A DNA stretch of 46,509 nt from Steroidobacteraceae bacterium (GCA_019683695.1 JADGHX010000013.1:1-46509), one strand, 5' to 3'. Positions 34,119 through 44,199 are shown, counted from the first letter of the stretch. Numbers and translations: made by a program. The notes: generated by a model not told the origin, from the sequence alone.

Positions 34119-34388
34119 TCAGGCGACGCGGTCCTTCTTGTCCGCCGCGCTTCCCTTGGCGCTTTCGGCGAACTCGGCGTCCGGCCGGTCGTCCTTGCGG
34201 ATCTGCCGGGTGCCCTCGTCATCGAGGTCCGCCATCTTGCGGACTTCGTCCTCACCCTCGCTCATCGACTTCTTGAAGCCCCTCACGGCGGCTCCGAGAT
34301 CCGAGCCGATGGTCCGGAGCTTCTTGGCGCCGAACACCAGCAGCACGACGAGCAGGATGATCAGAAGCTCTCTCATCCCGATACCCAT
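34119..34388 (-). CDS. tatA: Sec-independent translocase TatA
   Basis: An 89-residue protein with the TatA layout: a short N-terminal membrane helix ([20 protein letters not shown]), an FGxKKL hinge, an amphipathic helix with [12 protein letters not shown], and a charged tail. It forms the translocation pore. ATG 34388 has AGGAG nine bases upstream; a TTG at 34397 would add only three residues. Confidence 0.95.
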   Translation of the reverse strand: MGIGMRELLIILLVVLLVFGAKKLRTIGSDLGAAVRGFKKSMSEGEDEVRKMADLDDEGTRQIRKDDRPDAEFAESAKGSAADKKDRVA

Positions 34389-34526
34389 AGCCCTCAACTC
34401 CTGCAGCGAAACAGATCACCGATCATAGGCCAAACAATCGCGCCGGACTCACAAAGTTCGGAGTGCCGGCTCCATGACCGGCTGCCGGCGCACCATCGAC
34501 GTTGGGTGGAGACAGGCCATCTTGTG

Positions 34527-34976
34527 TCAGGCCGTTGCGCCCGCCTCGAGCCAGAACGTCACAGGACCATCATTCGTCAGCGTGACCTGCATGTCGGCGC
34601 CGAACTCGCCTGCAGCCACGGGGCTGTGCGCGTCCCTCGCGCGGACGAGCAGGTAATCGAAGAGGCGCCGCGCCTCCTCCGGCGCTGCGGCGGTGCTGAA
34701 CCCGGCACGCGTGCCCTTGCGCGTATCCGCCGCGAGCGTGAACTGGGAAACCAGCAGCAGCCCGCCGCCGATATCGCGCAGGCTCAGATTCATGCGGCCT
34801 TTCGCGTCCGGAAAGATCCGGTAGCTCAGGACCTTTTCGAGCAGGCGGTCCGCGGCCCGCTCGTCATCCCCGCGGCGCACGCCGACCAGGCCCAGGATGC
34901 CGCGGTCGATGGCCCCCACGACGTTGCCGGCCACGCGCACCTCCGCGTGGGTGACTCTCTGGATCAGGGCGATCAT
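34527..34976 (-). CDS. dtd: D-aminoacyl-tRNA deacylase
   Basis: A 149-residue cytosolic enzyme that removes D-amino acids from mischarged tRNA. Both Dtd signatures are visible: [18 protein letters not shown] near residues 77-94 and the [10 protein letters not shown] ending near 135-145, which holds the Gly-Pro chirality filter. The length is normal. It lies 138 bp upstream of tatA on the same strand, a common neighbourhood in gammaproteobacteria. It is divergent from the cytochrome gene. Confidence 0.95.
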   Translation of the reverse strand: MIALIQRVTHAEVRVAGNVVGAIDRGILGLVGVRRGDDERAADRLLEKVLSYRIFPDAKGRMNLSLRDIGGGLLLVSQFTLAADTRKGTRAGFSTAAAPEEARRLFDYLLVRARDAHSPVAAGEFGADMQVTLTNDGPVTFWLEAGATA

Positions 34977-35165
34977 GCGGATTCGTGGACGTCTCTTGCG
35001 GCTCTTGCGGGCGGGCGCGGGCGCTGGCGCACCCTTGGATCAATCTACTGCCGTCCGGTTCACAATGTTGCGTAGGGTAACCTCACCGCGCGTCGTCCGG
35101 GTTGGCTTTTGGCAAACCGAATCCGTAAGATTCGGGGCCATTTTTGGGTCGGTCGGAGCGTTGAG

Positions 35166-35807
35166 ATGCGGTTTCGGGTCCGTTCGGGCTTTGTTGTGGC
35201 AGTCATGGCGGTTACGGCGATTGCGAGCACCGCAACCCGGGCCCAGGAAGAGGGGAATCCCGAACGCGGCGAGCACCTCGCCAACACCTGCCTCGGGTGC
35301 CACGGCGTTCCGAACTACAAGAACGCCTTCCCCAACTACAGCGTGCCGAAGCTCGAAGGGCAGCATCGGGAGTACATCGTGCTCGCGCTGCAGGCCTATC
35401 GCTCGGGCGAGCGCTCGCACATCACCATGCACTCGCAGGCCTCCTCCCTCTCGGATCAGGACATGCGGGACATCGCCGCATTCTTCTCCCGTGAGCCCCT
35501 GAAGCCGGACGCTCAGCCGGTGGGCCAGGCGCCGGAGGCGGCCCAGGTGTGCGTGGCGTGCCACGGCCAGAACGGTGTCGGCATCACGCCGCAGTACCCG
35601 ACGCTCGCCGGGCAGCACGCGGACTATCTCGAGCGCGCCCTGCATGACTACAAGAAGGGTGGCCGGAAGAACGCGATCATGGGCACCTTCGCGAGCCAGC
35701 TCAAAGACTCGGATATCCGGGTTCTCGCGGAGTACTACTCGCGGCAGCGCCCCGCGCTCCAGACGGAGAACCGCCCGAGCACGATCCTCACGGCGGATAA
35801 CGACTGA
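35166..35807 (+). CDS. cytochrome c4-type di-heme c protein
   Basis: A 213-residue periplasmic electron carrier. A signal peptide (about 1-26, ending ATRAQ) precedes two similar c-type domains, each with a heme site: CLGCH at 42-46 and CVACH at 129-133. Each half ends in a Met-containing segment that gives the sixth heme ligand (ITMHSQ and AIMGTF). Cytochrome c4 feeds terminal oxidases. ATG 35166 gives a good signal peptide; an in-frame ATG at 35109 would bury it. A perfect hairpin follows the gene. Confidence 0.92.
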   Translation: MRFRVRSGFVVAVMAVTAIASTATRAQEEGNPERGEHLANTCLGCHGVPNYKNAFPNYSVPKLEGQHREYIVLALQAYRSGERSHITMHSQASSLSDQDMRDIAAFFSREPLKPDAQPVGQAPEAAQVCVACHGQNGVGITPQYPTLAGQHADYLERALHDYKKGGRKNAIMGTFASQLKDSDIRVLAEYYSRQRPALQTENRPSTILTADND

Positions 35808-35811
35808 CGAT

Positions 35812-35845
35812 TGCGCAGGCCGCGCGCGTGCGCGCGGCCTGCGCA
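35812..35845. terminator. perfect hairpin between cytochrome c4 and the S9 peptidase gene
   Basis: The arms GCGCAGGCCGCGCGC (35813-35827) and GCGCGCGGCCTGCGC (35830-35844) are exactly complementary, with an extra T-A pair outside and only GT between. It lies in the 77-bp gap of two convergent genes, so it probably ends both transcripts. There is no T-run on either side. Confidence 0.6.
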
Positions 35846-35884
35846 CCTGGCAGGCGCGGCGGTTCGGCACGCGCCTCCACTCCT

Positions 35885-37894
35885 TCACTTCTTCGCGAGC
35901 CGCTCCAGGAACATCGCGACCGTCTCGAGATAGAAGTCGCGGTTGGACTTCTTGCGGAAGCCGTGGCCCTCGTCCTTCGCGGCCAGGTACCACGCCTCGC
36001 CTCCGTTGGCGCGCACACGCGCCACCATCTGCTCCGATTCCGAGGCGGGGACGCGCGGGTCGTTCAGGCCCTGCACGACGAGCAGCGGCCGACGGATCGC
36101 TTTGGCGTTGTTGAACGGGGAGATGCGGTTGAAGTACGCGCGCATCTTCGGGTCCCGCTCGTCGCCGTACTCCTGGCGGCGCAGGTCCTGCCGATAGGCG
36201 GAGGTGTTACTGAGGAACGTGTTGAAGTTGCTGATGCCCACCACGTCCACCCCGCCGCGCAGGCTGTCGCTGTACGCCACGAGTGACGCGAGCGCCATGT
36301 AGCCGCCGTACGATCCGCCCATCACCACCACGCGCTCACGGTCGAGCGCCGGCGTGAGGCCGATCCACACGAGCAGCGCGCCGATGTCCTTCACGGCATC
36401 TTCGCGGAGCATGCCGTTGTCGAGCTCGAGGAAGCTCTTGCCATAGCCGGAGGAGCCGCGCACGTTCGGCGCCACCACCGCGTAGCCCAGCTCGTTCACC
36501 AGGAACTGGAAGAACGCCTCGTACCCGGGCCGGAACTGCGACTCCGGGCCGCCATGGATGTGAATAAGCACCGGATGTGGCCCAGGTGTCTTCGGCAGGT
36601 ACACATAGGCGGACAACGTGCGCAGGCGGCCGCCGACGCGATCCCAGGTGGGGTAGTGCACGAGCTCCGGCACCACGAATGACTTCGTATCAACCGGCCC
36701 GGCTTCGCTGTGCGTCCAGCGCTCGAGCGTATTCTTTTCGAGGTCGTAGACGTACACGTCGCGCGGCGAATGGGCGGAGACGGCCGAGAACGCGAGCCGC
36801 TTGCCCGTGCGATCGAACTTCACCTCGGAGATCGGCCCTTCGGGAACGCCCGGCGGCGCCAGCTCGAGCTTCATCTGGTTATCGAGCACGGTGAGCCGGC
36901 TGCGGCCATCCTCGTTGATCACCCACGCGATGTAGCGACCGTCCACGCTCACATCGAACGCTTCGACATCCCACTGCACTTCGGGCGAGACGAGCCGCCT
37001 TTCCCCGGTGACCGGATCGATGTACCGCAGCTGCGAGAACTCACTCTTCTCATCGGAGATCACGTACACACCGCGACCATCCGGCGCGAACCGGGCGGCG
37101 GTGATGCCGACCTTGCCGTTCGAGCGGCGCCCCCGCCGATTGCGGCTCTGACCCGCATCGCCGTCGAGTGGCGTCACCGTGCCGGTCGCCACATCGGCGA
37201 TGAGCAGATGGCTCTCATTGATGGAAACGTAATGCTGGATGAGGAGCTTCGAATCATCCGGCGACCAGTCGAGCGGATACCAGGTCTGCTTCGGGGAGGC
37301 GACGACGAGGCGCGGCTCCGTGTTCGCGCCGATGTCCACGACATAGATGTCGTAGCTCACGCCATCGCGCGCGTTGCTGTAGAACGCGACGCGCTTGCCG
37401 TCGCGGGACCAGACGGGACTGCCATTCTTCGACTTGCCGTCCGTCAGCAGGCGCACGGACCGGTCCGACATGCGGTAATAGAGGAGTTGCGAGTTCTCGT
37501 CGCCCCCGCGGTCCCTGAGGAACACGAAGCCGTCGGAATTCACCGTCGGCGCGCGGGCTTCGGTGATCGGCTCCGGGTAGAACGTGAGCTGCTCCCGGGT
37601 GCCGAGCGGCTGCGTGACGCGATGGACCTGATCCGCTTCCCCGAAGCGCGTGGCCACGAGCAGCGAGCCGTCCGCCATCCAGTCGAGGAATGTCGCCTGC
37701 CGGCTGTTCAGATAGCGCGCGAGGCGCTCCGACATCGCAGGATCGCGCTCGGGCACACCTTCGAGAATGAGATTGCCGTTCTCCCGCCGCAGCGTTACAG
37801 GCGTGGGTTGCTGGGCGTGCGCGAGGCTTGCGAAAAGAAGGAGTGTGCAGAGCGTGCCGAACAGGAAGACGCGGGACGGAGACTGGGTTCGCAT
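35885..37894 (-). CDS. S9 family prolyl oligopeptidase-type serine peptidase
   Basis: A 669-residue secreted peptidase. A signal peptide (about 1-27, ending AHAQQ) is followed by a beta-propeller (about 60-400) with TolB/PD40-like blades such as SPVWSRDGKRVAFYSNARDG, then an alpha/beta-hydrolase domain. The catalytic Ser is in GGSYGGYM (about residue 528), the Asp in GLNDPRVP and the His in DEGHGF. It resembles dipeptidyl aminopeptidase/acylaminoacyl-peptidase proteins and probably acts on short peptides in the periplasm. ATG 37894 gives a clean signal peptide; an upstream in-frame start at 37966 would overlap the divergent gene. Confidence 0.93.
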   Translation of the reverse strand: MRTQSPSRVFLFGTLCTLLLFASLAHAQQPTPVTLRRENGNLILEGVPERDPAMSERLARYLNSRQATFLDWMADGSLLVATRFGEADQVHRVTQPLGTREQLTFYPEPITEARAPTVNSDGFVFLRDRGGDENSQLLYYRMSDRSVRLLTDGKSKNGSPVWSRDGKRVAFYSNARDGVSYDIYVVDIGANTEPRLVVASPKQTWYPLDWSPDDSKLLIQHYVSINESHLLIADVATGTVTPLDGDAGQSRNRRGRRSNGKVGITAARFAPDGRGVYVISDEKSEFSQLRYIDPVTGERRLVSPEVQWDVEAFDVSVDGRYIAWVINEDGRSRLTVLDNQMKLELAPPGVPEGPISEVKFDRTGKRLAFSAVSAHSPRDVYVYDLEKNTLERWTHSEAGPVDTKSFVVPELVHYPTWDRVGGRLRTLSAYVYLPKTPGPHPVLIHIHGGPESQFRPGYEAFFQFLVNELGYAVVAPNVRGSSGYGKSFLELDNGMLREDAVKDIGALLVWIGLTPALDRERVVVMGGSYGGYMALASLVAYSDSLRGGVDVVGISNFNTFLSNTSAYRQDLRRQEYGDERDPKMRAYFNRISPFNNAKAIRRPLLVVQGLNDPRVPASESEQMVARVRANGGEAWYLAAKDEGHGFRKKSNRDFYLETVAMFLERLAKK

Positions 37895-37964
37895 GCGGCG
37901 CGGATCGAAAGGCCGTGGAGGTTTTGCTATGGTGCCCGAAACGCGCCAGCGGACGAAAGCTCTC

Positions 37965-38921
37965 ATGCCTCAACCCAGAATCACGCGCCATCCGCACGGC
38001 ATCACCGCTGTTGATACGGAATACCTGCGCCCCGGCCTCGCGGCGGCACATGTCATCGAGGCGGGCGGGCGCGCCGCATTCGTCGATGTGGGCACCACGC
38101 ATTCCGTGCCTTACCTGCTCGCGGCATTGAACAAGCTCGGCATCGAACGAGAGACAGTGGATTACGTGCTGCTCACGCACGTTCATCTGGACCACGCGGG
38201 TGGGGCGGGCGAACTGATGCGCCATCTTCCGAACGCCCGAGCGGTGCTGCATCCTCGAGGCGCGCCGCATCTGATTCAGCCTGAGAAGCTCATCGCGGCG
38301 TCGCGCGTCGTCTATGGCGACGAGCAATATCAGCGGCTGTACGGGGACATCGTTCCCATCCCGGCGGACCGCGTCATCACCACGCAGGATGGTCAGCGCA
38401 TCAGCCTCGCGGGCCGCGAGCTCGAGCTGATTCACACGCCGGGCCACGCCCTGCACCATCAGTGCATCATCGATCTGGGGCACTCGGGGGCGTTCACGGG
38501 TGACACGTTCGGCCTCTCGTACCGCGAACTGGATACGGCGAAGGGCGCGTTCATCGTGCCGACCACCACGCCAACGCAGTTCGATCCAGACCAGCTCGTC
38601 GCCTCCATCGAGCGTCTTCTCAGCTACCGGCTCGACTCGGTGTATCTCATGCACTACAGCCGCGTCACCAACGTGCCTCGCCTGGGCGCGGACCTGAAGG
38701 CGCAGGTTCGCGAGCTGGCGGACCTCGCGCAGCGGAACGCCCACGCGCCGGATCTGAAATCTTTTCTGGTGCAGGAGATGCGCGCGCTCTGGCTCCGTCG
38801 CGCACGCGAGCACGGCTGCACGCTGAGCGATGCCCGCATCGACGAGCTGCTCGGCCCCGATATCGAGCTCAATGCTCAGGGGCTCGTCGCCTGGATGGAA
38901 CGGCAGCGGCGCGCCGCGTGA
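37965..38921 (+). CDS. MBL-fold metallo-hydrolase
   Basis: A 318-residue metallo-beta-lactamase-fold enzyme. The metal site THVHLDHAGG (near residues 71-80) is intact. The later His (HTPGHALHH) and Asp (FTGDTFGL) ligands are in the expected order. A helical C-terminal extension (about 230-318) follows. It looks like the glyoxalase-II/oxidoreductase-like group, and the substrate is unknown. ATG 37965 is favoured by the family start (ITRHPHGITAVDTEY); ATG 37929 is also in frame. The stop lies 11 bp before the AcuI-like start, so the two are likely co-transcribed. Confidence 0.85.
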   Translation: MPQPRITRHPHGITAVDTEYLRPGLAAAHVIEAGGRAAFVDVGTTHSVPYLLAALNKLGIERETVDYVLLTHVHLDHAGGAGELMRHLPNARAVLHPRGAPHLIQPEKLIAASRVVYGDEQYQRLYGDIVPIPADRVITTQDGQRISLAGRELELIHTPGHALHHQCIIDLGHSGAFTGDTFGLSYRELDTAKGAFIVPTTTPTQFDPDQLVASIERLLSYRLDSVYLMHYSRVTNVPRLGADLKAQVRELADLAQRNAHAPDLKSFLVQEMRALWLRRAREHGCTLSDARIDELLGPDIELNAQGLVAWMERQRRAA

Positions 38922-38932
38922 GGCACACGCCC

Positions 38933-39919
38933 ATGCGGTTCAAGGCCTTCCGCATCCACGATGACAACGGCCAGATTGCCGGCCGTTTCGAGGACCTCAC
39001 GCTCGATGACCTCGCGGCGGGAGACGTCGTCGTGCGCGTCACCTACTCCGGTATCAACTACAAGGACGCGCTCGCCGCCACCGGCGCCGGGAAGATCCTG
39101 CGCAAGTACCCGCTCGTGGGTGGGATCGATCTGGCCGGCATCGTCGAATCCTCCGCGGACGCGCGGTACCGCGCAGGCGATCATGTGCTCGTCACCGGCT
39201 GCGAGCTTTCGGAGACCCACGACGGCGGCTACGCGCAGTACGCGCGCGTGAAAGGCGACTGGGTCATCCCGCTTCCTGCGGGTCTCGACGATCGCTCTGC
39301 GATGGCGATCGGAACAGCGGGGTTTACTGCCGCGCTTGCGATTCATCGCATGGAAGAGAACGGGCAGCGGCCGGCCAACGGGCCCGTGGTCGTTACGGGC
39401 GCAACCGGCGGTGTCGGCAGTTTCGCCATCGACATGCTGGCGGCGCGCGGCTACGAAGTCGTCGCCGTGAGCGGCAAGCCCGGCGCGGTGGACTATCTGA
39501 AGACACTTGGCGCCGCCCACGTTCTGATGCGCCAGAGCATCGACTACGGCACGCGCCCGCTGGAAAAGGCACAGTTCGCCGGCGCAATCGACAACGTCGG
39601 CGGTGACATGCTCGCGTGGCTCACGCGAACCGTGGGTTACGGCGGCAGCATCGCCAGCGTGGGGCTGGCCGGCGGCGCCACGCTGAACACGACCGTCATG
39701 CCCTTCATCCTGCGTGCCGTGAATCTGCTCGGCATCAACAGCTCCGCTACCCCCCGCGCCCTGCGCCTCCTCGTGTGGCAGCGGATTGCGACAGACCTCG
39801 CGCCCGCTCACCTCGACGCCATTGCCGCCCGGGAAATCCCGTTCGACGCCTTGCCCGGCGCGTTCGCCCCCTACCTCAAAGGAGAGATCACGGGCCGGAC
39901 GATCGTCCGCATCGCCTGA
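38933..39919 (+). CDS. acuI: YhdH/AcuI-type acrylyl-CoA reductase (MDR family)
   Basis: A 328-residue zinc-free medium-chain reductase. It has FKAFRIHDDNGQ at the start, the VTYSGINYKDALAATGAGKI block of YhdH/AcuI, the nucleotide loop VTGATGGVGSFA near residues 156-167, and the NSSATPR block of this subgroup. AcuI reduces acryloyl-CoA to propionyl-CoA with NADPH. The methylcitrate genes that consume propionyl-CoA begin 72 bp downstream, which supports this assignment. ATG 38933 is chosen; a GTG at 38918 overlapping the previous stop is an alternative. Confidence 0.85.
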   Translation: MRFKAFRIHDDNGQIAGRFEDLTLDDLAAGDVVVRVTYSGINYKDALAATGAGKILRKYPLVGGIDLAGIVESSADARYRAGDHVLVTGCELSETHDGGYAQYARVKGDWVIPLPAGLDDRSAMAIGTAGFTAALAIHRMEENGQRPANGPVVVTGATGGVGSFAIDMLAARGYEVVAVSGKPGAVDYLKTLGAAHVLMRQSIDYGTRPLEKAQFAGAIDNVGGDMLAWLTRTVGYGGSIASVGLAGGATLNTTVMPFILRAVNLLGINSSATPRALRLLVWQRIATDLAPAHLDAIAAREIPFDALPGAFAPYLKGEITGRTIVRIA

Positions 39920-39934
39920 GCGCGCGACAGCTTC

Positions 39935-39948
39935 TTACCCGCGGGTAA
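39935..39948. promoter_or_regulatory. 14-bp palindrome upstream of prpB, probable operator
   Basis: TTACCCGCGGGTAA is a perfect palindrome that ends 43 bp before the prpB start. It sits where a -35 region would fall if TAAACT (about 39961) is the -10, so a bound repressor would block transcription. TTAC...GTAA palindromes of this length are typical of TetR/GntR-type acyl-CoA-responsive repressors. No regulator gene is adjacent, so the binding protein is unknown. Confidence 0.55.
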
Positions 39949-39991
39949 CATTCCGGGTGATAAACTTGCGGCCCTTCACCAGGATTCGACC

Positions 39992-40894
39992 ATGGCGTCC
40001 ACAGCTTCCGCGGGGGCGCGCCTGCGCACCGCTCTAGATACCGAACGTCCTCTCCAGGTCGTCGGCGCCGTGAATGCGTATGCGGCGCTGCTTGCCGAGC
40101 GCAGCGGGTTTCGCGCGCTGTATCTCTCCGGAGCAGGGGTTGCGAACGCATCGTTCGGTCTGCCCGATCTCGGCATGACGTCCCTCAACGACGTGTGCGA
40201 AGACGTGCGGCGCATCACCTCTGCCACGCAGCTGCCGCTGCTCGTGGATGCGGACACAGGCTGGGGCGGAGCCTTCAACATCGCCCGCACGTGCAGCCAG
40301 CTCATCAAGGCGGGTGCCGCCGGCATGCACATCGAGGACCAGGTGTTCGCGAAGCGCTGCGGCCACCGGCCCGGCAAGGAGCTTGTGTCTGCCGCGGAAA
40401 TGGTCGACCGCATCAAGGCCGCCGTGGACGGGCGTACCGACGACAGCTTCGTTGTGATGGCGCGTACGGATGCGCATGCGGTGGAGGGCCAGCAAGCCGC
40501 GCTCGACCGTGCGTGCGCTTACGTCGAAGCCGGCGCGGACATGATTTTTGCCGAAGCCCTCACCACGCTGGACGAATACCGCCAGTTCACCTCAACGGTG
40601 CGCGTGCCCGTTCTCGCGAACATCACCGAGTTCGGCAAGACGCCGCTTTTTACCGTGCAGGAGCTGGGGTCGGTCGGTGTGCGGCTCGTGCTCTATCCGC
40701 TTTCAGCGTTCCGTGCGATGAGCAAGGCGGCGCTCGCCGTGTACGGCGCCTTGCGCCGCGAAGGCACGCAGCGGAACGTGATCGATCTGATGCAGACCCG
40801 GGCCGAGCTCTACGAGACGCTCGGCTACCTCGAATATGAAAGGAAGCTCGATGCGCTCTTCGGCGCGTCGGGCGATGAACCTCGCGGAAAGTGA
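39992..40894 (+). CDS. prpB: 2-methylisocitrate lyase
   Basis: A 300-residue TIM-barrel enzyme of the isocitrate-lyase/PEP-mutase superfamily. The active-site loop KRCGHRPGK (near residues 122-130) and the metal-binding [10 protein letters not shown] are intact, and MHIEDQ is present. It cleaves 2-methylisocitrate to pyruvate and succinate, the last step of the methylcitrate cycle for propionyl-CoA. It is the first gene of prpB-prpC-prpD-HAD; only 3 bp separate it from prpC. Confidence 0.95.
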   Translation: MASTASAGARLRTALDTERPLQVVGAVNAYAALLAERSGFRALYLSGAGVANASFGLPDLGMTSLNDVCEDVRRITSATQLPLLVDADTGWGGAFNIARTCSQLIKAGAAGMHIEDQVFAKRCGHRPGKELVSAAEMVDRIKAAVDGRTDDSFVVMARTDAHAVEGQQAALDRACAYVEAGADMIFAEALTTLDEYRQFTSTVRVPVLANITEFGKTPLFTVQELGSVGVRLVLYPLSAFRAMSKAALAVYGALRREGTQRNVIDLMQTRAELYETLGYLEYERKLDALFGASGDEPRGK

Positions 40895-40897
40895 GTC

Positions 40898-42064
40898 ATG
40901 AACCCGAACGCAGCGCCCTCGAACCTCAGCGGTCCCAAACCCAAGAAATCCGTCGCGCTCTCTGGCGTGCTCGCCGGCAACACCGCGCTGTGCACGGTCG
41001 GGCGCACGGGCAACGATCTCCACTATCGCGGTTACGACATTCTCGAAATCGCCGACACGTGCGAGTTCGAGGAGATCGCGTACCTGCTCATTCACGGCAA
41101 GTTGCCGAATCGCGCTGAGCTCACCGCATACAAGGCCAAGTTGAAGAGTCTGCGCGGTCTTCCCGCAGTGGTTCGCACCGCGCTGGAAGCGCTGCCCGCC
41201 GCGTCACACCCGATGGATGTGATGCGAACCGGTGTTTCGGCGCTCGGGTGCACACTCCCGGAGAAGGACGATCACAACGCCGCCGGTGCACGGGATATCG
41301 CGGATCGGCTGATCGCCTCACTCGGGTCGATGCTGACGTATTGGTATCACTTCAGCCATTCCGGCCAGCGCATCATGGTGGAAACGGAGGACGACTCCGT
41401 CGGCGGGCACTTCCTGCATCTGCTGCATCGGCGCCCGCCGCCCGCGTCATGGGTGCGCGCGATGCACACGTCGCTCATTCTGTATGCGGAACACGAGTTC
41501 AATGCGTCCACGTTCACGGCGCGCGTCATTGCGGGCACGGGCTCGGACATGTACTCGTGCATCACCGGGGCCATCGGCGCGCTGCGTGGGCCGAAGCACG
41601 GCGGTGCGAACGAGGTGGCCTTTGAAATCCAGAGCCGGTATCAGACGCCGGATGAGGCCGCGGCCGACATTCGCGCACGCGTCGCCAACAAGGAAGTGAT
41701 CATCGGGTTCGGGCATCCGGTGTACACGGTGTCGGATCCGCGCAATCAGGTCATCAAGGAAGTCGCCAGGCGGCTCGCGCAGGAAGCCGGCGACATGAAG
41801 GCCTTCGCCATCGCCGAGCGCATCGAGAGCGAGATGGCGTCGCTCAAGAAGCTGTTCCCGAATCTCGACTGGTTCTCCGCCGTTTCGTATCACCTCATGG
41901 GCGTGCCCACGGCGATGTTCACTCCCCTGTTCGTCATTGCGCGCACCACGGGCTGGGCCGCGCACGTCATCGAGCAGCGGGCGGACGGCAAGATCATCCG
42001 CCCGGCCGCGAACTACGTCGGGCCGGAAAACGTCCCGTTCGTGCCGATCGATCAGCGCGGTTGA
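40898..42064 (+). CDS. prpC: 2-methylcitrate synthase
   Basis: A 388-residue citrate-synthase-fold enzyme. It shows LHYRGYDI near residues 44-51, the catalytic His regions ([23 protein letters not shown]) and the Asp/His block [14 protein letters not shown]. The short length and the [22 protein letters not shown] ending fit PrpC rather than the hexameric citrate synthase. It condenses propionyl-CoA with oxaloacetate. Its N-terminus has about 18 extra polar residues. Confidence 0.94.
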   Translation: MNPNAAPSNLSGPKPKKSVALSGVLAGNTALCTVGRTGNDLHYRGYDILEIADTCEFEEIAYLLIHGKLPNRAELTAYKAKLKSLRGLPAVVRTALEALPAASHPMDVMRTGVSALGCTLPEKDDHNAAGARDIADRLIASLGSMLTYWYHFSHSGQRIMVETEDDSVGGHFLHLLHRRPPPASWVRAMHTSLILYAEHEFNASTFTARVIAGTGSDMYSCITGAIGALRGPKHGGANEVAFEIQSRYQTPDEAAADIRARVANKEVIIGFGHPVYTVSDPRNQVIKEVARRLAQEAGDMKAFAIAERIESEMASLKKLFPNLDWFSAVSYHLMGVPTAMFTPLFVIARTTGWAAHVIEQRADGKIIRPAANYVGPENVPFVPIDQRG

Positions 42065-42076
42065 GCGAGCGCAGCC

Positions 42077-43543
42077 ATGTCGAGCCACGACTACAAGTCC
42101 GCGAAACGTCCGGATCCGGATTCCGTTCTCGTCGCCATTGCGGATTACGCGCATGGCGCGAAGATCACCAGCACCGCCGCGTACGACACCGCTCGCTACT
42201 GCCTCATGGATACGCTCGCGTGCGGCTTCCAGGCACTGAAGTATCCGGCGTGTACCAAGCTGCTGGGGCCCGTGGTGCCGGGTGCCGTGATGCCGGGTGG
42301 CGCCCGGGTGCCAGGCACCTCCTTCGAGCTGGATCCGGTGCAGGCCGCGTTCTGCATCGGCGCGATGATCCGGTGGCTCGATTTCAACGACACGTGGCTC
42401 GCCGCGGAATGGGGGCATCCGTCGGACAATCTCGGCGGCATTCTCGCCGTGGCGGACTACCTTGCACGCAAGAGCGTGATGGAAGGAGAAACGCCGCTCA
42501 CCGTGCGCGACGTGCTCACCGCCATGATCAAGGCGCACGAGATCCAGGGTGTGCTCGCGCTGGAGAACAGCTTCAATCGCGTGGGGCTGGATCACGTGAT
42601 CCTCGTTCGGGTCGCCACGACAGCGGTCGTCACCACCATGCTGGGCGGCACGCGCGAACAGGTGATCAACGCCGTGTCGAATGCATGGATCGACGGCGGC
42701 GCCCTGCGCACCTACCGGCATGCGCCGAACACGGGCTCGCGCAAGAGCTGGGCGGCTGGCGATGCCACCTCTCGCGGCGTGCGGCACGCATTGATCGCCC
42801 TCACGGGTGAAATGGGATACCCCTCCGCGCTCTCCGCGAAGACCTGGGGTTTCTACGACGTGCTGTTCAAGGGCAACTCGTTCTCCCTGCCGCAGCCCTT
42901 CGGCAGCTACGTGATGGAGAACGTGCTGTTCAAGATTTCGTACCCGGCGGAGTTTCATGCGCAGACGGCGGTCGAGTGCGCCATGCAGCTGCACCCCCTC
43001 GTGCGGGACCGGCTGAGCGAGATCGATCATGTGGTGATCGAAACGCAGGAGCCCGGCGTGCGCATCATCGACAAGACAGGCCCGCTTGCGAATCCGGCGG
43101 ATCGCGACCACTGCATTCAATATATGGTGGCGGTCCCGCTCATCTTCGGTCGTCTGACGGCGCAGGACTACGAAGACGCCGTGGCGAGCGACCCGCGCAT
43201 CGATGCGCTGCGCGAGAAGATGCAGGTGCGAGAGAACGTCACGTTCACGCAGGACTACTGCGACCCGCAGAAGCGCTACATCGGCAACGCGGTGCAGGTA
43301 TTCTTCCGCGATGGCAGCTCCACGCCGCGCGTGCAGGTGGATTTCCCTATCGGCCACCGCAAGCGGCGCGAGGAGGGCATGCCGGTTCTCGTGCAGAAGT
43401 TCGAAGCCTCGGTGGATGCGCATTTTTCGGCGAGGCAGGCCGCGCTCATCAAGGCCACGTTCGCCAACGCCCGGAAGCTGGAGGCCATGCCCGTGAACGA
43501 GCTCATGGCCACTCTGGTGACGAACGGCGCTGCGCCCGCATGA
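42077..43543 (+). CDS. prpD: 2-methylcitrate dehydratase
   Basis: A 488-residue MmgE/PrpD-family enzyme. Family blocks include [49 protein letters not shown] and [21 protein letters not shown]. It dehydrates 2-methylcitrate to cis-2-methylaconitate; hydration would then need an aconitase encoded elsewhere. AcnD and PrpF, the alternative pair, are absent here, which agrees with the PrpD-type pathway. It lies 12 bp after prpC and 20 bp before the HAD gene. Confidence 0.95.
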   Translation: MSSHDYKSAKRPDPDSVLVAIADYAHGAKITSTAAYDTARYCLMDTLACGFQALKYPACTKLLGPVVPGAVMPGGARVPGTSFELDPVQAAFCIGAMIRWLDFNDTWLAAEWGHPSDNLGGILAVADYLARKSVMEGETPLTVRDVLTAMIKAHEIQGVLALENSFNRVGLDHVILVRVATTAVVTTMLGGTREQVINAVSNAWIDGGALRTYRHAPNTGSRKSWAAGDATSRGVRHALIALTGEMGYPSALSAKTWGFYDVLFKGNSFSLPQPFGSYVMENVLFKISYPAEFHAQTAVECAMQLHPLVRDRLSEIDHVVIETQEPGVRIIDKTGPLANPADRDHCIQYMVAVPLIFGRLTAQDYEDAVASDPRIDALREKMQVRENVTFTQDYCDPQKRYIGNAVQVFFRDGSSTPRVQVDFPIGHRKRREEGMPVLVQKFEASVDAHFSARQAALIKATFANARKLEAMPVNELMATLVTNGAAPA

Positions 43544-43563
43544 ATTGAAAGGGCGCCGGGGGC

Positions 43564-44199
43564 ATGGAGAAACTGCTCGATTACATCCACGACAAGGATC
43601 ACGTCATCTGGGACTGGAACGGCACGCTGCTGAACGACGTGGCGCACGCCGTGGCCACGATGAACGGGTTTCTGTCGGCGCGCGGGCTGCCCCCCATGGA
43701 CGTGGAGCGCTATCGCCGCACGTTCGGCTTTCCGATCCGCAAGTACTACGAGTTGCTCGGGTTCGATCTCAACTCGGAGTCGTTTTCGGATCTGTGCGAC
43801 CAGTACGTCGAGGCCTTCATGCAGAAGGTGTTCGAGTGTGCGCTCGTGCCGGGCTCGCGCGAATTTCTGCGCTCCGTGCGCAGTGCCGGCAAGACACAGT
43901 CCGTGCTTTCCGCAACCCACCAGCCACAGCTGAATCGCATGGTGACCGCGTTCGAGCTGGAGTCGTGCTTCGATTTCGTCTACGGCATCGAGGACACGCT
44001 GGCCTTCAGCAAGGTGCACCGCGGGCACGAGCTGCTGCGCGTGAGCGGCATCCCGGCCTCACGCACCGTGCTCATCGGCGACACGGACCACGACCTCGAA
44101 GTCGGCCAGGCGCTGGGGATCGACGTGGTGCTGGTCACGCACGGCCACCAATGCGCCGAGCGTCTGCGCGCGCTGCATCGGCACGTGGTGGATCTCTAA
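43564..44199 (+). CDS. HAD family hydrolase (phosphoglycolate-phosphatase-like)
   Basis: A 211-residue HAD enzyme with a helical cap. Motif I reads DWNGTLLND near residues 17-25, with Asn at the usual second Asp. Motif II is LSATH and motif IV is IGDTDHD. The Asn variant occurs in a known subgroup annotated as phosphoglycolate phosphatase-like. Activity is possible, because the nucleophile Asp is kept, but unproven. It lies 20 bp after prpD and is probably co-transcribed; a methylcitrate-cycle role is not known. It is the last gene before the anomalous right end. Confidence 0.85.
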   Translation: MEKLLDYIHDKDHVIWDWNGTLLNDVAHAVATMNGFLSARGLPPMDVERYRRTFGFPIRKYYELLGFDLNSESFSDLCDQYVEAFMQKVFECALVPGSREFLRSVRSAGKTQSVLSATHQPQLNRMVTAFELESCFDFVYGIEDTLAFSKVHRGHELLRVSGIPASRTVLIGDTDHDLEVGQALGIDVVLVTHGHQCAERLRALHRHVVDL

